Below, in pieces: positions 1 through 11,556 of a stretch of DNA of 64,000 nt. The position numbers and the translations under genes were made by a program. Source of the DNA: Aquabacterium sp. (GTDB lineage Bacteria > Pseudomonadota > Gammaproteobacteria > Burkholderiales > Burkholderiaceae_C); the NCBI GenBank assembly GCA_023266355.1, contig JAHFQM010000001.1:248001-312000 (forward strand), given 5' to 3'. Numbering within the stretch: the stretch's first letter is position 1; each line of letters begins with the position of its first letter. The notes under the pieces were generated by a model, which had not been told where the DNA came from, ran no database searches, and saw only the letters and a program-made list of their open reading frames with translations.

Positions 1-1254
<1,254 letters not shown>

Positions 1255-1343
1255 GGAGGATCCGGGTAAGCAGCAAGGGGCCCCCGTGGGGCCGGACAAC
1301 CCGGTATTGTCGCTGTTTGGCGTGACGCTGTCTGCTGGCGATG

Positions 1344-2294
1344 TCAGGCGGCCAGCTTGCCTTCCAGCGCGTCGATGAAGCGCTGCGCCACGTTGAAGCC
1401 GGCCTGGTCGGTGATTTCCTGGAAACAGGTCGGGCTGGTCACGTTGATCTCGGTGAGGCGGTCGCCGATGATGTCCAGGCCCACCAGCAGCAAGCCGCGC
1501 GCGGCCAGGATGGGGCCGAGGTGTTCGGCGATGGCGCGGTCGCCTTCGCTCAAAGGCTGGGCCACGCCCTTGCCGCCGGCCGCCAGGTTGCCGCGCACTT
1601 CGCCGCCTTGCGGGATGCGGGCCAGTGCGAACGGCACGGGCACGCCGTCGATCAGCAGCACGCGCTTGTCGCCCGCGCTGATGGCCGGCAGGAAGGCCTG
1701 CACCATGATGGTCTGGGCGCCATCGCGCGTCAGCGTCTCGGTGATGCTGCCCAGGTTCAGGCCATCGTCCTTCACGCGGAAAATGCCCGCACCGCCCATG
1801 CCGTCCAAGGGCTTGAGGATGACGTCGCGGTGTTCGGCGTGGAAGGCGCGCACGGCGGCCATGTCCCGCGTGACCAGGGTGGGCGCGATGTGCTGCGGGA
1901 ACTCCAGGATGGCCAGCTTCTCGGGGTGGGCGCGCAGGGCCTCGGGGCTGTTGAAGACGCGGGCGCCTTCGCGTTCGGCCTGGGTCAGCAAGTGGGTGGT
2001 GTAGAGGTACTCGGCGTCGAAGGGGGGGTCCTTGCGCATCAGCACGGCGTCCAACTCGCACAGGGCGATGTCGGCGGCTTCGACCTCGTCGAACCAATCG
2101 TGCGCGTCACCCGTCAGTGTGATGCGGCGCGCGTGCGCCGTGACCACGCTGCCACGTTGCCAGACCAGCTGCTGCGGCTCGCAGGCCCACAGCGTGTGCC
2201 CGCGGGAGGCCGCCTCGCGCATCATCGCGAAGGTGCTGTCCTTGTGGGTCTTGAAAGTCTCGAGCGGATCGGCAACGAACAGGAATTGCGGCAT
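1344..2294 (-). CDS. gshB: Glutathione synthetase
   Basis: Joins gamma-glutamylcysteine and glycine with ATP, the second step of glutathione synthesis in the cytoplasm. The 316-residue length is normal for GshB. The ATP-grasp core is visible: the Lys-containing ILKPLDGMGGAGIF loop near residue 150, GGEVRGNLAAGGKG, and the metal-binding C-terminal stretch LTEINVTSPTCFQEI. The ATG at 2292-2294 was chosen over an upstream in-frame extension because MPQFLFVADPLETF matches the family start. It lies on the same strand as gshA but is separated from it by kup and a benE-like gene, so both glutathione genes flank two transporter genes. Confidence 0.95.
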   Translation of the reverse strand: MPQFLFVADPLETFKTHKDSTFAMMREAASRGHTLWACEPQQLVWQRGSVVTAHARRITLTGDAHDWFDEVEAADIALCELDAVLMRKDPPFDAEYLYTTHLLTQAEREGARVFNSPEALRAHPEKLAILEFPQHIAPTLVTRDMAAVRAFHAEHRDVILKPLDGMGGAGIFRVKDDGLNLGSITETLTRDGAQTIMVQAFLPAISAGDKRVLLIDGVPVPFALARIPQGGEVRGNLAAGGKGVAQPLSEGDRAIAEHLGPILAARGLLLVGLDIIGDRLTEINVTSPTCFQEITDQAGFNVAQRFIDALEGKLAA

Positions 2295-2365
2295 GGCGTG
2301 GGGCGGTGATGGCGTGTGTGCGGCTGGGCGATGAGAGGGCGTCCGGGGAATCCGTGCCGCGAGGC

Positions 2366-3556
2366 TCACCGCTCATCGGGCCCTTCGTGCGAGGGTTGCC
2401 TGATGCGGTAGTGTTCCACGAAGAGGGTGACCACACCGGCCACAAGGCCCCAGAAGGCCGAGCCCACGCCCAGCAGCGTCACGCCCGACAGCGTCACCAG
2501 GAACGTGATGAGCGCCGCTTCGCGCTTGCCCGGCTCGGCCAGCGAGGTGGCCAGGCCGTTGGCGATGGTGCCCAGCAGCGCCATGCCCGCCACGCCCATG
2601 ATGAGTGCCGCCGGGAAGGCCGCCAGCAGCCCTGCCACGGCCCCGCCCAGCAGGCCCATGACGATGTAGAACAGGCCCGCCCACATGGCCGCTGTGTAGC
2701 GCTTGCCGGCATCGGCGTGGGCGTGCGGGTTGAGCACGATGGCCGCCGTGATGGCCGCCAGGTTGAAGGCGTAGCCTCCGAACGGTGCCAGCAGCACGGT
2801 GGTGATGCCCGACCAGCTCATCAGCGGCGAGACCGGCGGCTGGTAGCCCGACACCCGGATGGCCGACACCCCCGGCACCGCCTGCGATGCCATCGTCACG
2901 ATGAACAGCGGCACGCCCATGCTGAGCACCGCGTGCCAGGACCACGCTGGCATCACGAACACGGGCTTGGCGAATTGCAGCGTCACTTGCGAGGTGTCCA
3001 GCAAACCCTGCGTGGCGGCCACGGCCGTGCCGCCCAGCAGCACGCCCAGCACGGCATAACGCGGCCACCAGCGCTTGCCCACGAGGTAGACCATCAGCAT
3101 CGTGACGATGAGCAGTGGCTGGGGCGTGGCCGCGGCAAACGACAGCAACGCGAACTTGGCCAGGATGCCGGCCAGCAGGCTGGAGGCCAGCGCCAGCGGG
3201 ATGCGGTTCATGATGCGCTCGAACCAGCCCGTCACGCCGCACAGCCACATCAACACGCCGCAGACCAGGAAGGCCCCGACCGCCTCGGAGAGGCTCACGC
3301 CCGTGGCCGCGCTGGCGATCACCGCCGCGCCCGGCGTGGACCAGGTGATGAGGATGGGCGCGCGCGTCCACAGCGACAGGCCCAGCGTGCTCAGGCCCAT
3401 GCCCAGGCCGAGGGCCAGCACCCAGGAGGTGATCTGGTCGGGCGTGGCGCCCAGCGAGCGCGCCGCGTGGAAGATCAGCGCGATGGTGCTGGTGAAACCC
3501 ACCAGCGTGGCCACGAAGCCGGCCGACACCGCCGACAGAGAGGTGTCGCGCAGCAT
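2366..3556 (-). CDS. benE: BenE-family (benzoate/H+ symporter type) membrane transporter
   Basis: Inner-membrane permease of the BenE family, whose founding member moves benzoate with protons. The protein is about 396 residues and almost wholly hydrophobic, with 11-12 predicted membrane spans. It has the family feature of a Gly/Ala-rich central motif, APFGGYAFNLAAITAAI near residue 240. There are no aromatic-degradation genes nearby, so the substrate cannot be read from context. The ATG at 3554-3556 is preferred; a GTG 18 bases upstream (3572-3574), just after the kup stop, is also possible. Close spacing to kup suggests co-transcription. Confidence 0.85.
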   Translation of the reverse strand: MLRDTSLSAVSAGFVATLVGFTSTIALIFHAARSLGATPDQITSWVLALGLGMGLSTLGLSLWTRAPILITWSTPGAAVIASAATGVSLSEAVGAFLVCGVLMWLCGVTGWFERIMNRIPLALASSLLAGILAKFALLSFAAATPQPLLIVTMLMVYLVGKRWWPRYAVLGVLLGGTAVAATQGLLDTSQVTLQFAKPVFVMPAWSWHAVLSMGVPLFIVTMASQAVPGVSAIRVSGYQPPVSPLMSWSGITTVLLAPFGGYAFNLAAITAAIVLNPHAHADAGKRYTAAMWAGLFYIVMGLLGGAVAGLLAAFPAALIMGVAGMALLGTIANGLATSLAEPGKREAALITFLVTLSGVTLLGVGSAFWGLVAGVVTLFVEHYRIRQPSHEGPDER

Positions 3557-3578
3557 CTCTTTCAGATGCCGCACGCGC

Positions 3579-5465
3579 TCAGATCTCCACTTTCGAACCC
3601 AACTCCACCACGCGGTTGGTGGGCAGGCTCAGGAAGTCGGCCACACCGGACGCGTTGCGGTGCATGCTGGCGAAGAGCTTTTCGCGCCAGGGCATCATGC
3701 CGCTGCCGATCGTGGGGATGACGATGTCGCGCGACAGGAAGTAGCTGGTCTCCATGTCGTCGATCTGCACGCCGTGCTTTTGCAGCAGCTTCAGCGCGCG
3801 CGGCACATCGGGCTCGTCCTTGAAGCCGAAGTGCAGCATGATTTGCCAGCAGTCGTTGCCCATGTCCTCCACCTCGACGCGGTCGGCGTCGCGGACCCAG
3901 GGCACCTCGTGCGAGCGCACCGTCACGAACAGGTTTTGCGCGTGCAGCACCTTGTTGTGCTTGAGGTTGTGCAGCAGGGCGTTGGGCGTGGTGCCTGCAT
4001 CGGCGTTCATGAACACCGCCGTGCCGGCCACACGCAGCGGCGGGCTGCAGAACACGGCCTCCAGGAAGGGGTGCAGGTCGATGGCGTCCGAGCGCAGGCG
4101 TTCGCTCAGCAAGGCGCGGCCGTCTTTCCAGGTCTGCATCAGGCTGAACATGATCACGCCGATCAGCAGGGGGAACCAGCCACCGTCGATCACCTTGATG
4201 ACGTTGGCGCTGAAGTACATCACGTCGATGACGAAGAAGATGCCCGTGGCCGCGATGCACAGCGCCAGGCCCAGGCCCCAGGCGAAGCGGATCACGAAGA
4301 AGGTCATCACCGTGGTGATCAGCATGTCGATGGTGACGGTGATGCCGTAAGCCGCGGCCAGCTTGCTGCTGGAGCCGAAGAAGATCACGGCCATCACGAT
4401 GCAGGCGTACAGGCTCCAGTTCACGAAGGGGATGTAGATCTGGCCGGTTTCTTTTTCGGAGGTGTGCAACACGCGCAGGCGCGGCAGGTAGCCCAGCTGG
4501 ATGACCTGTTTGGTGACGGAAAACGCCGCCGAGATCAAGGCCTGCGAGGCGATGAAGGTCGCGCAGGTGGCCAGGCCGACCAGCGGGTACAGCGCCCATT
4601 GCGGCGCCATCTCGAAGAAGGGGTTGCCGATGTTTTCGGGGTGGGCCAGCAGCATGGCGCCTTGCCCGAAGTAGTTGATGACCAGCGCAGGCATGACCAG
4701 GGCGAACCAGGCCAGACGGATGGGGCGCTTGCCGAAGTGGCCCATGTCGGCGTAGAGCGCTTCTGCCCCGGTGGCGCACAGGATGACGGCGCCCAGGGCG
4801 ATGAAGGCCAGCCCGGGGTGGTTCACGATGAAGCCCAGGGCATGGTGCGGGCTCATGGCGACCAGCACCGATGGGTTGCCCAGGATGTGGTGCATGCCCA
4901 TGACGGCCAGCACGATGAACCACACCGCGGTGATCGGCCCGAAAAACTTGCCGATGCCGCCCGTGCCGTGTTTTTGCACCATGAACAGCAGCGTCAGCAC
5001 CACCAGGGTGATGGGCACGACGAAGCGCTCCAGCCCAGGTGCCGCGACCTCCATGCCCTCGACGGCAGAGAGCACCGAAATGGCGGGCGTGATGACCCCA
5101 TCGCCGAAAAAGATGGCCGTGCCGAAGATGCCAATGGCCAGCAGCGTTGACCGCGTTCGGGGCTTGTCTTTCACCGCGGTGGAGGCCAGCGCCAGCATGG
5201 CGATCAGGCCGCCTTCGCCGTTGTTGTCGGCGCGCAGGATGAGCGTGACGTATTTCAGCGACACGATCACCGTCAGCGTCCAGAACATCAGCGACAGGAT
5301 GCCGTGGATGTTCTCCGGCGTGGGCTGCAAGTGCCCGTGCGCGAAGACTTCCTTGAAAGCGTACAGCGGGCTGGTGCCGATGTCGCCGTAGACGACCCCC
5401 AGGGCGCCCAGGGTCAGTGCGGCGAGCTGAGATTTGCTGAGCGGAGCGTTGGATGGGTGCTGCAC
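3579..5465 (-). CDS. kup: Low-affinity potassium transporter Kup
   Basis: Inner-membrane K+ uptake protein (KUP/HAK/KT family), probably a K+/H+ symporter. The N-terminal signature [21 protein letters not shown] is followed by about 12 membrane segments and a soluble C-terminal domain from roughly residue 450, as expected for a protein of about 628 residues. The start is uncertain. A GTG at 5465 gives the usual length, while the frame stays open to another GTG at 5525; neither has a convincing ribosome-binding site. It sits between gshA and the BenE-like gene on the same strand, with short gaps that suggest one transcript. Confidence 0.92.
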   Translation of the reverse strand: MQHPSNAPLSKSQLAALTLGALGVVYGDIGTSPLYAFKEVFAHGHLQPTPENIHGILSLMFWTLTVIVSLKYVTLILRADNNGEGGLIAMLALASTAVKDKPRTRSTLLAIGIFGTAIFFGDGVITPAISVLSAVEGMEVAAPGLERFVVPITLVVLTLLFMVQKHGTGGIGKFFGPITAVWFIVLAVMGMHHILGNPSVLVAMSPHHALGFIVNHPGLAFIALGAVILCATGAEALYADMGHFGKRPIRLAWFALVMPALVINYFGQGAMLLAHPENIGNPFFEMAPQWALYPLVGLATCATFIASQALISAAFSVTKQVIQLGYLPRLRVLHTSEKETGQIYIPFVNWSLYACIVMAVIFFGSSSKLAAAYGITVTIDMLITTVMTFFVIRFAWGLGLALCIAATGIFFVIDVMYFSANVIKVIDGGWFPLLIGVIMFSLMQTWKDGRALLSERLRSDAIDLHPFLEAVFCSPPLRVAGTAVFMNADAGTTPNALLHNLKHNKVLHAQNLFVTVRSHEVPWVRDADRVEVEDMGNDCWQIMLHFGFKDEPDVPRALKLLQKHGVQIDDMETSYFLSRDIVIPTIGSGMMPWREKLFASMHRNASGVADFLSLPTNRVVELGSKVEI

Positions 5466-5613
5466 AGAATTGGGGCGAGAAACGACCGATCCGCCATTTT
5501 GCGCCCGTTCAGCCGGCGCGCCCACCCCACTGTGGGTGGCTTGCCCTTGCCGGTGACGCGTCGCTTGACGAATCGGCCGTGTCGTGCTGTCGCCCGCCCG
5601 AGCTCAGCCCCTG

Positions 5614-6909
5614 TCAGGCATAGACCTCGGCGTTCGGGTCGGTCACGGCCAGCTCGTAGCTCGCGGCCAGCATGGCCAGGCGCGCGATCACGCCGTACAT
5701 GTAGAAGCGGTTGGGCGCGCTGGCGCCAGGCTTCACGCCGGGGCGGGGCAGCTGGGTGGGCTCGGCAAAGGCCAGGGGCACGAAGCTGGAGCCCGGCGCG
5801 TTGAGGTTCTCGTCGATGCCCCGCTCGGCGTGCACGCGGTAGAAGCCGCCCACCACGTAGCGGTCGATCATGTAGACCACCGGCTCGGCCACGGCCTCGT
5901 TCATGCGCTCGTAGGTGGGCACGCCTTCCTGGATGATGACCTGCGTCACCTCCTGGCCATCCTTCACCACCGACATCTTGTTGCGCGTGCGGCGGTTCAG
6001 CTCGTTGAGTTCCTTGGCGTCGCGCACCGTCATGATGCCCATGCCGTAGGTGCCGTTGTCGGCCTTGACCACGACGAAGGGCTTCTCGTTGATGCCGTAT
6101 TCCTTGTATTTGCGGCGGACCTTGCCCAGCAGCGCATCCACCTGCGTCTGCAGCGCATCCAGGCCGGTGCCGTCCTGGAAATCGACCTCGTCGCACTCGG
6201 CGTGCATGGGGTTGATCAACCAGGGGTCCATGCCCAGCAGCTTGGAGAACTTCTTGGCCACGTCTTCGTAGAGCTCGAAGTGCTTGCTCTTGCGGCGCAC
6301 GGCCCAGCCGGCGTGCAGCGGCGGCAGCAGGTACTGCTCGTGCAGGTCTTCCAGCACCTTGGGGATGCCGGCCGACAGGTCGTTGTTGAGCAGGATCGTG
6401 CAAGGGTCGAAGTGCTTGAGGCCCAGGCGGCGCTGGGTGCGCAACAGTGGCTCCAGCGTCAGTTTGCTGCCGTCGGGCAGGTCGATGTCGGTGGGCTCCT
6501 TGATGGATTCGTCCAGTGTGCCCAGGCGGACGTTCAAGCCGGTCAGCGTGAAGATCTGGACCAGGCGCGCCAGGTTGGCCAGGTAAAACGTGTTGCGCGT
6601 GTGCTTCTCGGGGATCAGCAGCAGGTTCTTGGCCTCGGGGCAGATCTTCTCGATGGCCGCCATCGAGGCCTGCACCGCCAGCGGCAGCATCTCGTTGGTC
6701 AGGTTGTTGAAGCCGCCGGGGAAGAGGTTGGTGTCCACCGGCGCCAGCTTGAAGCCGGCGTTGCGCAGGTCCACCGAGGTGTAGAAGGGCGGCGTGTGCT
6801 CCATCCATTCCAGCCGGAACCAGCGTTCGATGGCCGGCATGGACTCCAGCATGCGCTGCTCCAGCTCGTTGATGGGGCCGGTCAGTGCGGTGATGAGGTG
6901 GGGGACCAT
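5614..6909 (-). CDS. gshA: Glutamate-cysteine ligase (beta-proteobacterial type)
   Basis: Makes gamma-glutamylcysteine, the first step of glutathione synthesis. At 431 residues, with motifs such as PVDTNLFPGGFNNL near residue 57, VVVKADNGTYGMGIM near 272 and FYMYGVIARLAMLAASYELA near the C-terminus, it belongs to the ATP-grasp-like GshA found in beta- and acidophilic proteobacteria, not the E. coli or plant type. ATG at 6907-6909. The terminator of amtB lies about 70 bases upstream, so this gene probably starts a new transcription unit running through kup, benE and gshB. Confidence 0.93.
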   Translation of the reverse strand: MVPHLITALTGPINELEQRMLESMPAIERWFRLEWMEHTPPFYTSVDLRNAGFKLAPVDTNLFPGGFNNLTNEMLPLAVQASMAAIEKICPEAKNLLLIPEKHTRNTFYLANLARLVQIFTLTGLNVRLGTLDESIKEPTDIDLPDGSKLTLEPLLRTQRRLGLKHFDPCTILLNNDLSAGIPKVLEDLHEQYLLPPLHAGWAVRRKSKHFELYEDVAKKFSKLLGMDPWLINPMHAECDEVDFQDGTGLDALQTQVDALLGKVRRKYKEYGINEKPFVVVKADNGTYGMGIMTVRDAKELNELNRRTRNKMSVVKDGQEVTQVIIQEGVPTYERMNEAVAEPVVYMIDRYVVGGFYRVHAERGIDENLNAPGSSFVPLAFAEPTQLPRPGVKPGASAPNRFYMYGVIARLAMLAASYELAVTDPNAEVYA

Positions 6910-6979
6910 GGGAGGCGGGGGTGTCGGACGTGGAACACCCGTTCATTCTAGGAAGAAGAGCAGATGGTGTCGCTTCGGC

Positions 6980-7008
6980 AAAAAAAAAGGGCCGCCCGAA
7001 GGCGACCC
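6980..7008 (-). terminator. Rho-independent terminator of glnK-amtB
   Basis: Perfect 8-bp stem (gggccgcc / ggcgaccc with one G-T pair) closed by a CGAA loop on the plus strand (TTCG on the transcript). It is followed, in the minus direction, by nine T residues. It lies 40 bases after the amtB stop codon and separates amtB from gshA. Confidence 0.92.
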
Positions 7009-7048
7009 TGGTGTGACGCTCCGAAGAGCGGCTCAGCTCACGGGCTGA

Positions 7049-8578
7049 TCACTTGTGGTAGGCCGTTTCGCCATGCGAAGTGATGTCCAGGCCTTCGCGT
7101 TCTTCCTCTTCCGGCACGCGCAGACCGATCACGACATCGACGATCTTGTAGGCGATCACCGACACCACCGCCGACCACACCACCGTCAGACCCACAGCCT
7201 TGGCCTGGGTGATGAACTGGGTCGAGATCACGTAGTCGGCAGCAGGGATCACCGAAGCGGTCACCCAGTCACCGACGGCCGAGGGGCCGCCCAGGTTGGG
7301 CGAGTTGAAGATGCCGGTGGCCAGGGCACCGAAGATGCCACCGACGCCGTGCACGCCGAACACGTCCAGCGAGTCGTCCGCACCCAGCAGCTTCTTCAAG
7401 CCGGTCACGCCCCACAGGCAGATCAGGCCGGCCAGCAGGCCGATGATCACGGCGCCACCCAGGCCGACGTTGCCGGCGGCAGGGGTGATGGCGACCAGGC
7501 CAGCCACAGCACCGGAAGCGGCGCCCAGCATCGAGGCCTTGCCCTTGAGCAGCGCCTCACCCAGGCACCAGCCCAGCACAGCGGCAGCGGTGGCGATGAA
7601 GGTGTTGATGAAGGCCAGGGCGGCGAAGCCGTTGGCTTCCAGGGCGGAGCCGGCGTTGAAGCCGAACCAACCCACCCACAGCAGCGAGGCACCGACCATG
7701 GTCAGCGTCAGCGAGTGCGGGGTGAAGGACTCCTTGCCGTAGCCGACGCGCTTGCCGACCATGTAGGCGCCCACGATGCCCGCGACGGCGGCGTTGATGT
7801 GCACCACGGTGCCGCCGGCGAAGTCCAGCGCGCCCCATTGCCAGATCAGGCCAGCCTTGCCGTTCATGGCATCGACCACTTCCTTGCTGGTGTAGGCGTC
7901 AGGGCCCATCCAGAACCAGACCATGTGCGCGATCGGGGCGTAGCTGAAGGTGAACCACAGCACCATGAACATCAGCACGGCCGAGAACTTGATGCGCTCA
8001 GCGAAGGCGCCCACGATCAGGCAGCAGGTGATGCCGGCGAAGGTGGCCTGGAAGGCGGCGAACACCATCTCGTACATCGGCACGCCCTTGCTGAAGGTGC
8101 CAGTGACGGCAAAGGTGCCAGCGACGTTGTCCCAGATGCCCTTCATGAACAGGCGGTCCAGGCCGCCGATGTAGGCATTGCCCTCGGTGAAGGCCAGGCT
8201 GTAGCCGTACACGAACCACAGCACAACGATCAGCGAGAACGTGACCATCACCTGCATCAGCACGGACAGCATGTTCTTGCTGCGCACCAAGCCGCCGTAG
8301 AACAGGGCCAGGCCCGGCACGGTCATGAGGATCACCAGCAGGGTGGACACCATCATCCAGGTGGTGTCGCCCTTGTTGGGCACGGGGGCGGCGGCCGGAG
8401 CGGCCTCGGCGGGGGCGCTGGCGTCAGCGGCCGGTGCGGGTGCTGCTGCAGGTGCAGCGGTCTCGGCCATGGCCGATGCCGCCACCGGGGCCGACGCTGC
8501 GGTGTCCTGAGCGTGCGAGACGCCCAGGATGCCGAAGGCGGCGAGCCCCAGCGCGATGGACGCAATGAGCTTTCTCAT
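7049..8578 (-). CDS. amtB: Ammonium transporter AmtB
   Basis: Trimeric inner-membrane ammonium channel. The ATG at 8576-8578 gives a cleavable signal peptide, MRKLIASIALGLAAFGILG, cut near SHAQ. An unusual Ala/Pro-rich periplasmic stretch of about 50 residues precedes the first transport span. About 11 membrane segments follow, including GALDFAGGTVVHINAAVAG and the late DDSLDVFGVHGVGG with a pore histidine. Length is 509 residues, longer than E. coli AmtB because of the Ala/Pro region. It follows glnK by about 96 bases. The pair is probably one operon under nitrogen control, with GlnK closing the channel when nitrogen is ample. Confidence 0.96.
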   Translation of the reverse strand: MRKLIASIALGLAAFGILGVSHAQDTAASAPVAASAMAETAAPAAAPAPAADASAPAEAAPAAAPVPNKGDTTWMMVSTLLVILMTVPGLALFYGGLVRSKNMLSVLMQVMVTFSLIVVLWFVYGYSLAFTEGNAYIGGLDRLFMKGIWDNVAGTFAVTGTFSKGVPMYEMVFAAFQATFAGITCCLIVGAFAERIKFSAVLMFMVLWFTFSYAPIAHMVWFWMGPDAYTSKEVVDAMNGKAGLIWQWGALDFAGGTVVHINAAVAGIVGAYMVGKRVGYGKESFTPHSLTLTMVGASLLWVGWFGFNAGSALEANGFAALAFINTFIATAAAVLGWCLGEALLKGKASMLGAASGAVAGLVAITPAAGNVGLGGAVIIGLLAGLICLWGVTGLKKLLGADDSLDVFGVHGVGGIFGALATGIFNSPNLGGPSAVGDWVTASVIPAADYVISTQFITQAKAVGLTVVWSAVVSVIAYKIVDVVIGLRVPEEEEREGLDITSHGETAYHK

Positions 8579-8674
8579 GAAATGCCTCTCGAAGGGTCGA
8601 AATGAAGGGGAACGGCGCGCCCACCACGTGGGTGCGGCCACACAAAGGGGGTCAGGGAATTGGGCGTGCGGGTG

Positions 8675-9319
<645 letters not shown>

Positions 9320-9321
9320 TC

Positions 9322-10854
9322 ATGTCGCTCGCCATCGTTCACAGCCGCGCCCTCGATGGCCTGCTGGCCCCGGAAGTCACCGTGGAGGTCCACCTCGCCA
9401 ACGGTCTGCCCTCGTTCACTTTGGTGGGTTTGGCCGACACCGAGGTCAAGGAGGCCCGCGAGCGCGTTCGCGCGGCGCTGAGCAACAGCGGCCTGGAGTT
9501 CCCGGTCAACAAACGCATCACCGTCAACCTTGCCCCGGCCGACCTGCCCAAGGAGTCCGGGCGTTTCGATCTCCCGATCGCGCTTGGCATCCTCGCCGCC
9601 ATGGGCCATGTGGACGTGGGCAAGCTGGCCGAGCTGGAGTTCGCCGGGGAACTCTCTCTGGGCGGCGAACTGAGGCCGGTGCGGGGTGCCCTGCCCATGG
9701 CGCTGGCCTTGCACCGCCAGTTGCCGGGTGTGCGCCAGCGCGGGCTGGTGCTGCCCCATGCCAGTGCCTGCGAAGCCGCCTTGGTGGACAGCGCCCGGGT
9801 GCACGGTGCGCGCCACCTGCTGGAGGTGGTGGAGGCTTTGCGGCCCGACGGGCAGGGCACGGGGGCGGACTTGCCTCGCGCCCGCGCCCAGATCCCCGCC
9901 TTGCGCGACAGGGTGGTGCCCGACATGCGCGACGTGAGGGGGCAGTCGGCGGCGAAGCGCGCGCTGGAAGTGGCGGCAGGTGGCGGGCACTCCTTGCTCA
10001 TGGTCGGGCCGCCCGGCACGGGCAAGTCCATGCTGGCGCAGCGATTCCTGGGCCTGCTGCCCGAGCTCACCCAGGATGAGGCGCTGAGTTCGGCCGCCGT
10101 GCTCAGCCTCGCGGGGCACTTTGATGCGGCCGGCTGGCGCCAGCGTGTGTTGCGCGCACCGCACCACACGGCCTCGTCGGTGGCGTTGGTCGGGGGTGGA
10201 TCGCCGCCGCGTCCGGGCGAGATTTCCCTGGCGCACCATGGCGTCCTGTTCCTCGACGAGTTGCCTGAGTTCCCGCGCGCGGCCCTGGAGGCTTTGCGCG
10301 AACCCTTGGAAACCGGCCACATCACCATCTCCCGTGCGGCGCGGCGGCATGACTTTCCGGCGCGTTTCCAATTGGTGGGTGCCATGAACCCCTGCCCCTG
10401 CGGGCATTTCGGCAACCCGATCAAGGCCTGTCGCTGCACACCCGACATGGTGGCGCGCTACCAGGGGCGCCTGAGCGGCCCCTTGCTGGACCGCATCGAC
10501 GTGCAGGTGGAGGTGCCCGCCGTGCCACCCGAGGTGCTGGCGCGCAGCCCGGACGGCGAGGCCACGGCCAGCATCGCGGCCCGGGTGCAAACCGCCCGGT
10601 CGCGCCAGCTGCAGCGCCAGGGGGTGCTGAATGCCGAACTGTCAGGCGCGCTGCTCGACGAGCACGCCCAGGCCGACCCAGCCGCGCTGGCATTCTTGCA
10701 GGCGGCCTGCACCAAGCTGGGTTGGTCCGGCCGGGCTTACCACCGCGTGCTCAAGCTGGCGCGCACCGTGGCCGACCTGGCGGGGGCGCCGAGCATCGCA
10801 TCGGCGCACATGGCCGAGGCCATCCAGCACCGGCGGGTGTTGGCAGCGGCCTGA
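9322..10854 (+). CDS. YifB family Mg-chelatase-like AAA+ ATPase (ComM-like)
   Basis: Cytoplasmic AAA+ ATPase of the YifB/ComM family. ComM members act as helicases promoting branch migration during integration of transformed DNA. An N-terminal ChlI-like domain (about 1-160) precedes the AAA+ core with Walker A GPPGTGKSM near residue 227 and Walker B LFLDELPEF near 310. A Cys-rich stretch follows (NPCPCGHFG then CRCTPD), with the C-terminal helical domain beyond it. Length is 510 residues. The ATG at 9322 (MSLAIVHSRALDG) was chosen over an open upstream extension of 84 residues because that stretch overlaps the NtrC sites and does not resemble the family. Confidence 0.92.
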   Translation: MSLAIVHSRALDGLLAPEVTVEVHLANGLPSFTLVGLADTEVKEARERVRAALSNSGLEFPVNKRITVNLAPADLPKESGRFDLPIALGILAAMGHVDVGKLAELEFAGELSLGGELRPVRGALPMALALHRQLPGVRQRGLVLPHASACEAALVDSARVHGARHLLEVVEALRPDGQGTGADLPRARAQIPALRDRVVPDMRDVRGQSAAKRALEVAAGGGHSLLMVGPPGTGKSMLAQRFLGLLPELTQDEALSSAAVLSLAGHFDAAGWRQRVLRAPHHTASSVALVGGGSPPRPGEISLAHHGVLFLDELPEFPRAALEALREPLETGHITISRAARRHDFPARFQLVGAMNPCPCGHFGNPIKACRCTPDMVARYQGRLSGPLLDRIDVQVEVPAVPPEVLARSPDGEATASIAARVQTARSRQLQRQGVLNAELSGALLDEHAQADPAALAFLQAACTKLGWSGRAYHRVLKLARTVADLAGAPSIASAHMAEAIQHRRVLAAA

Positions 10855-10941
10855 GGCGGCGTGCCGGCATACTGCGGGTTCTGGCCTGGGCTCATGCTCA
10901 GCGATCGTCCGCCAGCGCTCAAACCTCACCGGAGCCACTCC

Positions 10942-11556
10942 ATGTCTTCCAAGGCCTTTGCATCCGTCCCAGAGGGCACCAGCGCCCTGGCTTCCAGCAT
11001 TTGGCGGGTGCGGCCATGGCTGGCGGGCTTGTGCCTGGCGGGATGGTCGGTGGGCGCGGTGTGGGCGCAGGCCCCTCAGGGTGCGTCGCAACAAGCGCAG
11101 CCGCAGGTGCGCGCGCAGGCGCAAGGCAAGGTCCAGGTTCAGGATGCCTGGCTGCGCCCGACGGTGGCAGGGCAGTCTGCGACCGGGGGCTACATGCGCT
11201 TGACGGCATCCCGCGACCTGCAGTTGCTCGGGTTCACCAGCCCTGTGGCAGCCGATGCGCAATTGCACGAGATGGTGATGGACGGTGACGTGATGCAGAT
11301 GCGCGAGTCGGCCGCCTTGCCGCTGCCGGCGGGAACGACGGTGGCCCTGCAGCCTGGAGCGGGGCAGCGGCACCTCATGCTGATGGGGCTGAAGCGTCAG
11401 CTCAAGGCCGGTGAGCAGGTCCAGGTGGTGCTGAAACTGAAGGCGGCCGATGGCTCGGCCTTCTCGCAAACGGTGGTGGTGCCGGTCAAGGCGCAGGCCA
11501 AGGGGCCTGCGGCAGGCGCTGCGCCTTCAGAGGGCGAGCACCACCACGCTCACTGA
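10942..11556 (+). CDS. Periplasmic copper chaperone, PCu(A)C family
   Basis: Probable copper carrier that helps assemble the Cu-A centre of cytochrome oxidase. Of 204 residues, about 50 form a long N-terminal leader with a hydrophobic segment ending VGAVWAQA, which looks like a signal peptide. The copper ligand pattern is present: His-Glu-Met (HEMVMDGDVMQM) near residue 114 and HLMLMG about 30 residues later. The tail EGEHHHAH may bind metal too. Its stop overlaps by 7 bases the stop of lapB on the other strand. No cytochrome oxidase genes are in the window. Confidence 0.88.
   Translation: MSSKAFASVPEGTSALASSIWRVRPWLAGLCLAGWSVGAVWAQAPQGASQQAQPQVRAQAQGKVQVQDAWLRPTVAGQSATGGYMRLTASRDLQLLGFTSPVAADAQLHEMVMDGDVMQMRESAALPLPAGTTVALQPGAGQRHLMLMGLKRQLKAGEQVQVVLKLKAADGSAFSQTVVVPVKAQAKGPAAGAAPSEGEHHHAH

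Noticed and set aside
3102..5150. Long plus-strand open frame opposite kup and benE
   Set aside because: Low-complexity His/Asp/Gln-rich translation, fully antisense to a clear Kup transporter.
5526..7048. A riboswitch or attenuator before gshA or kup
   Set aside because: The gaps are short and contain only the amtB terminator; no conserved aptamer pattern was recognised.
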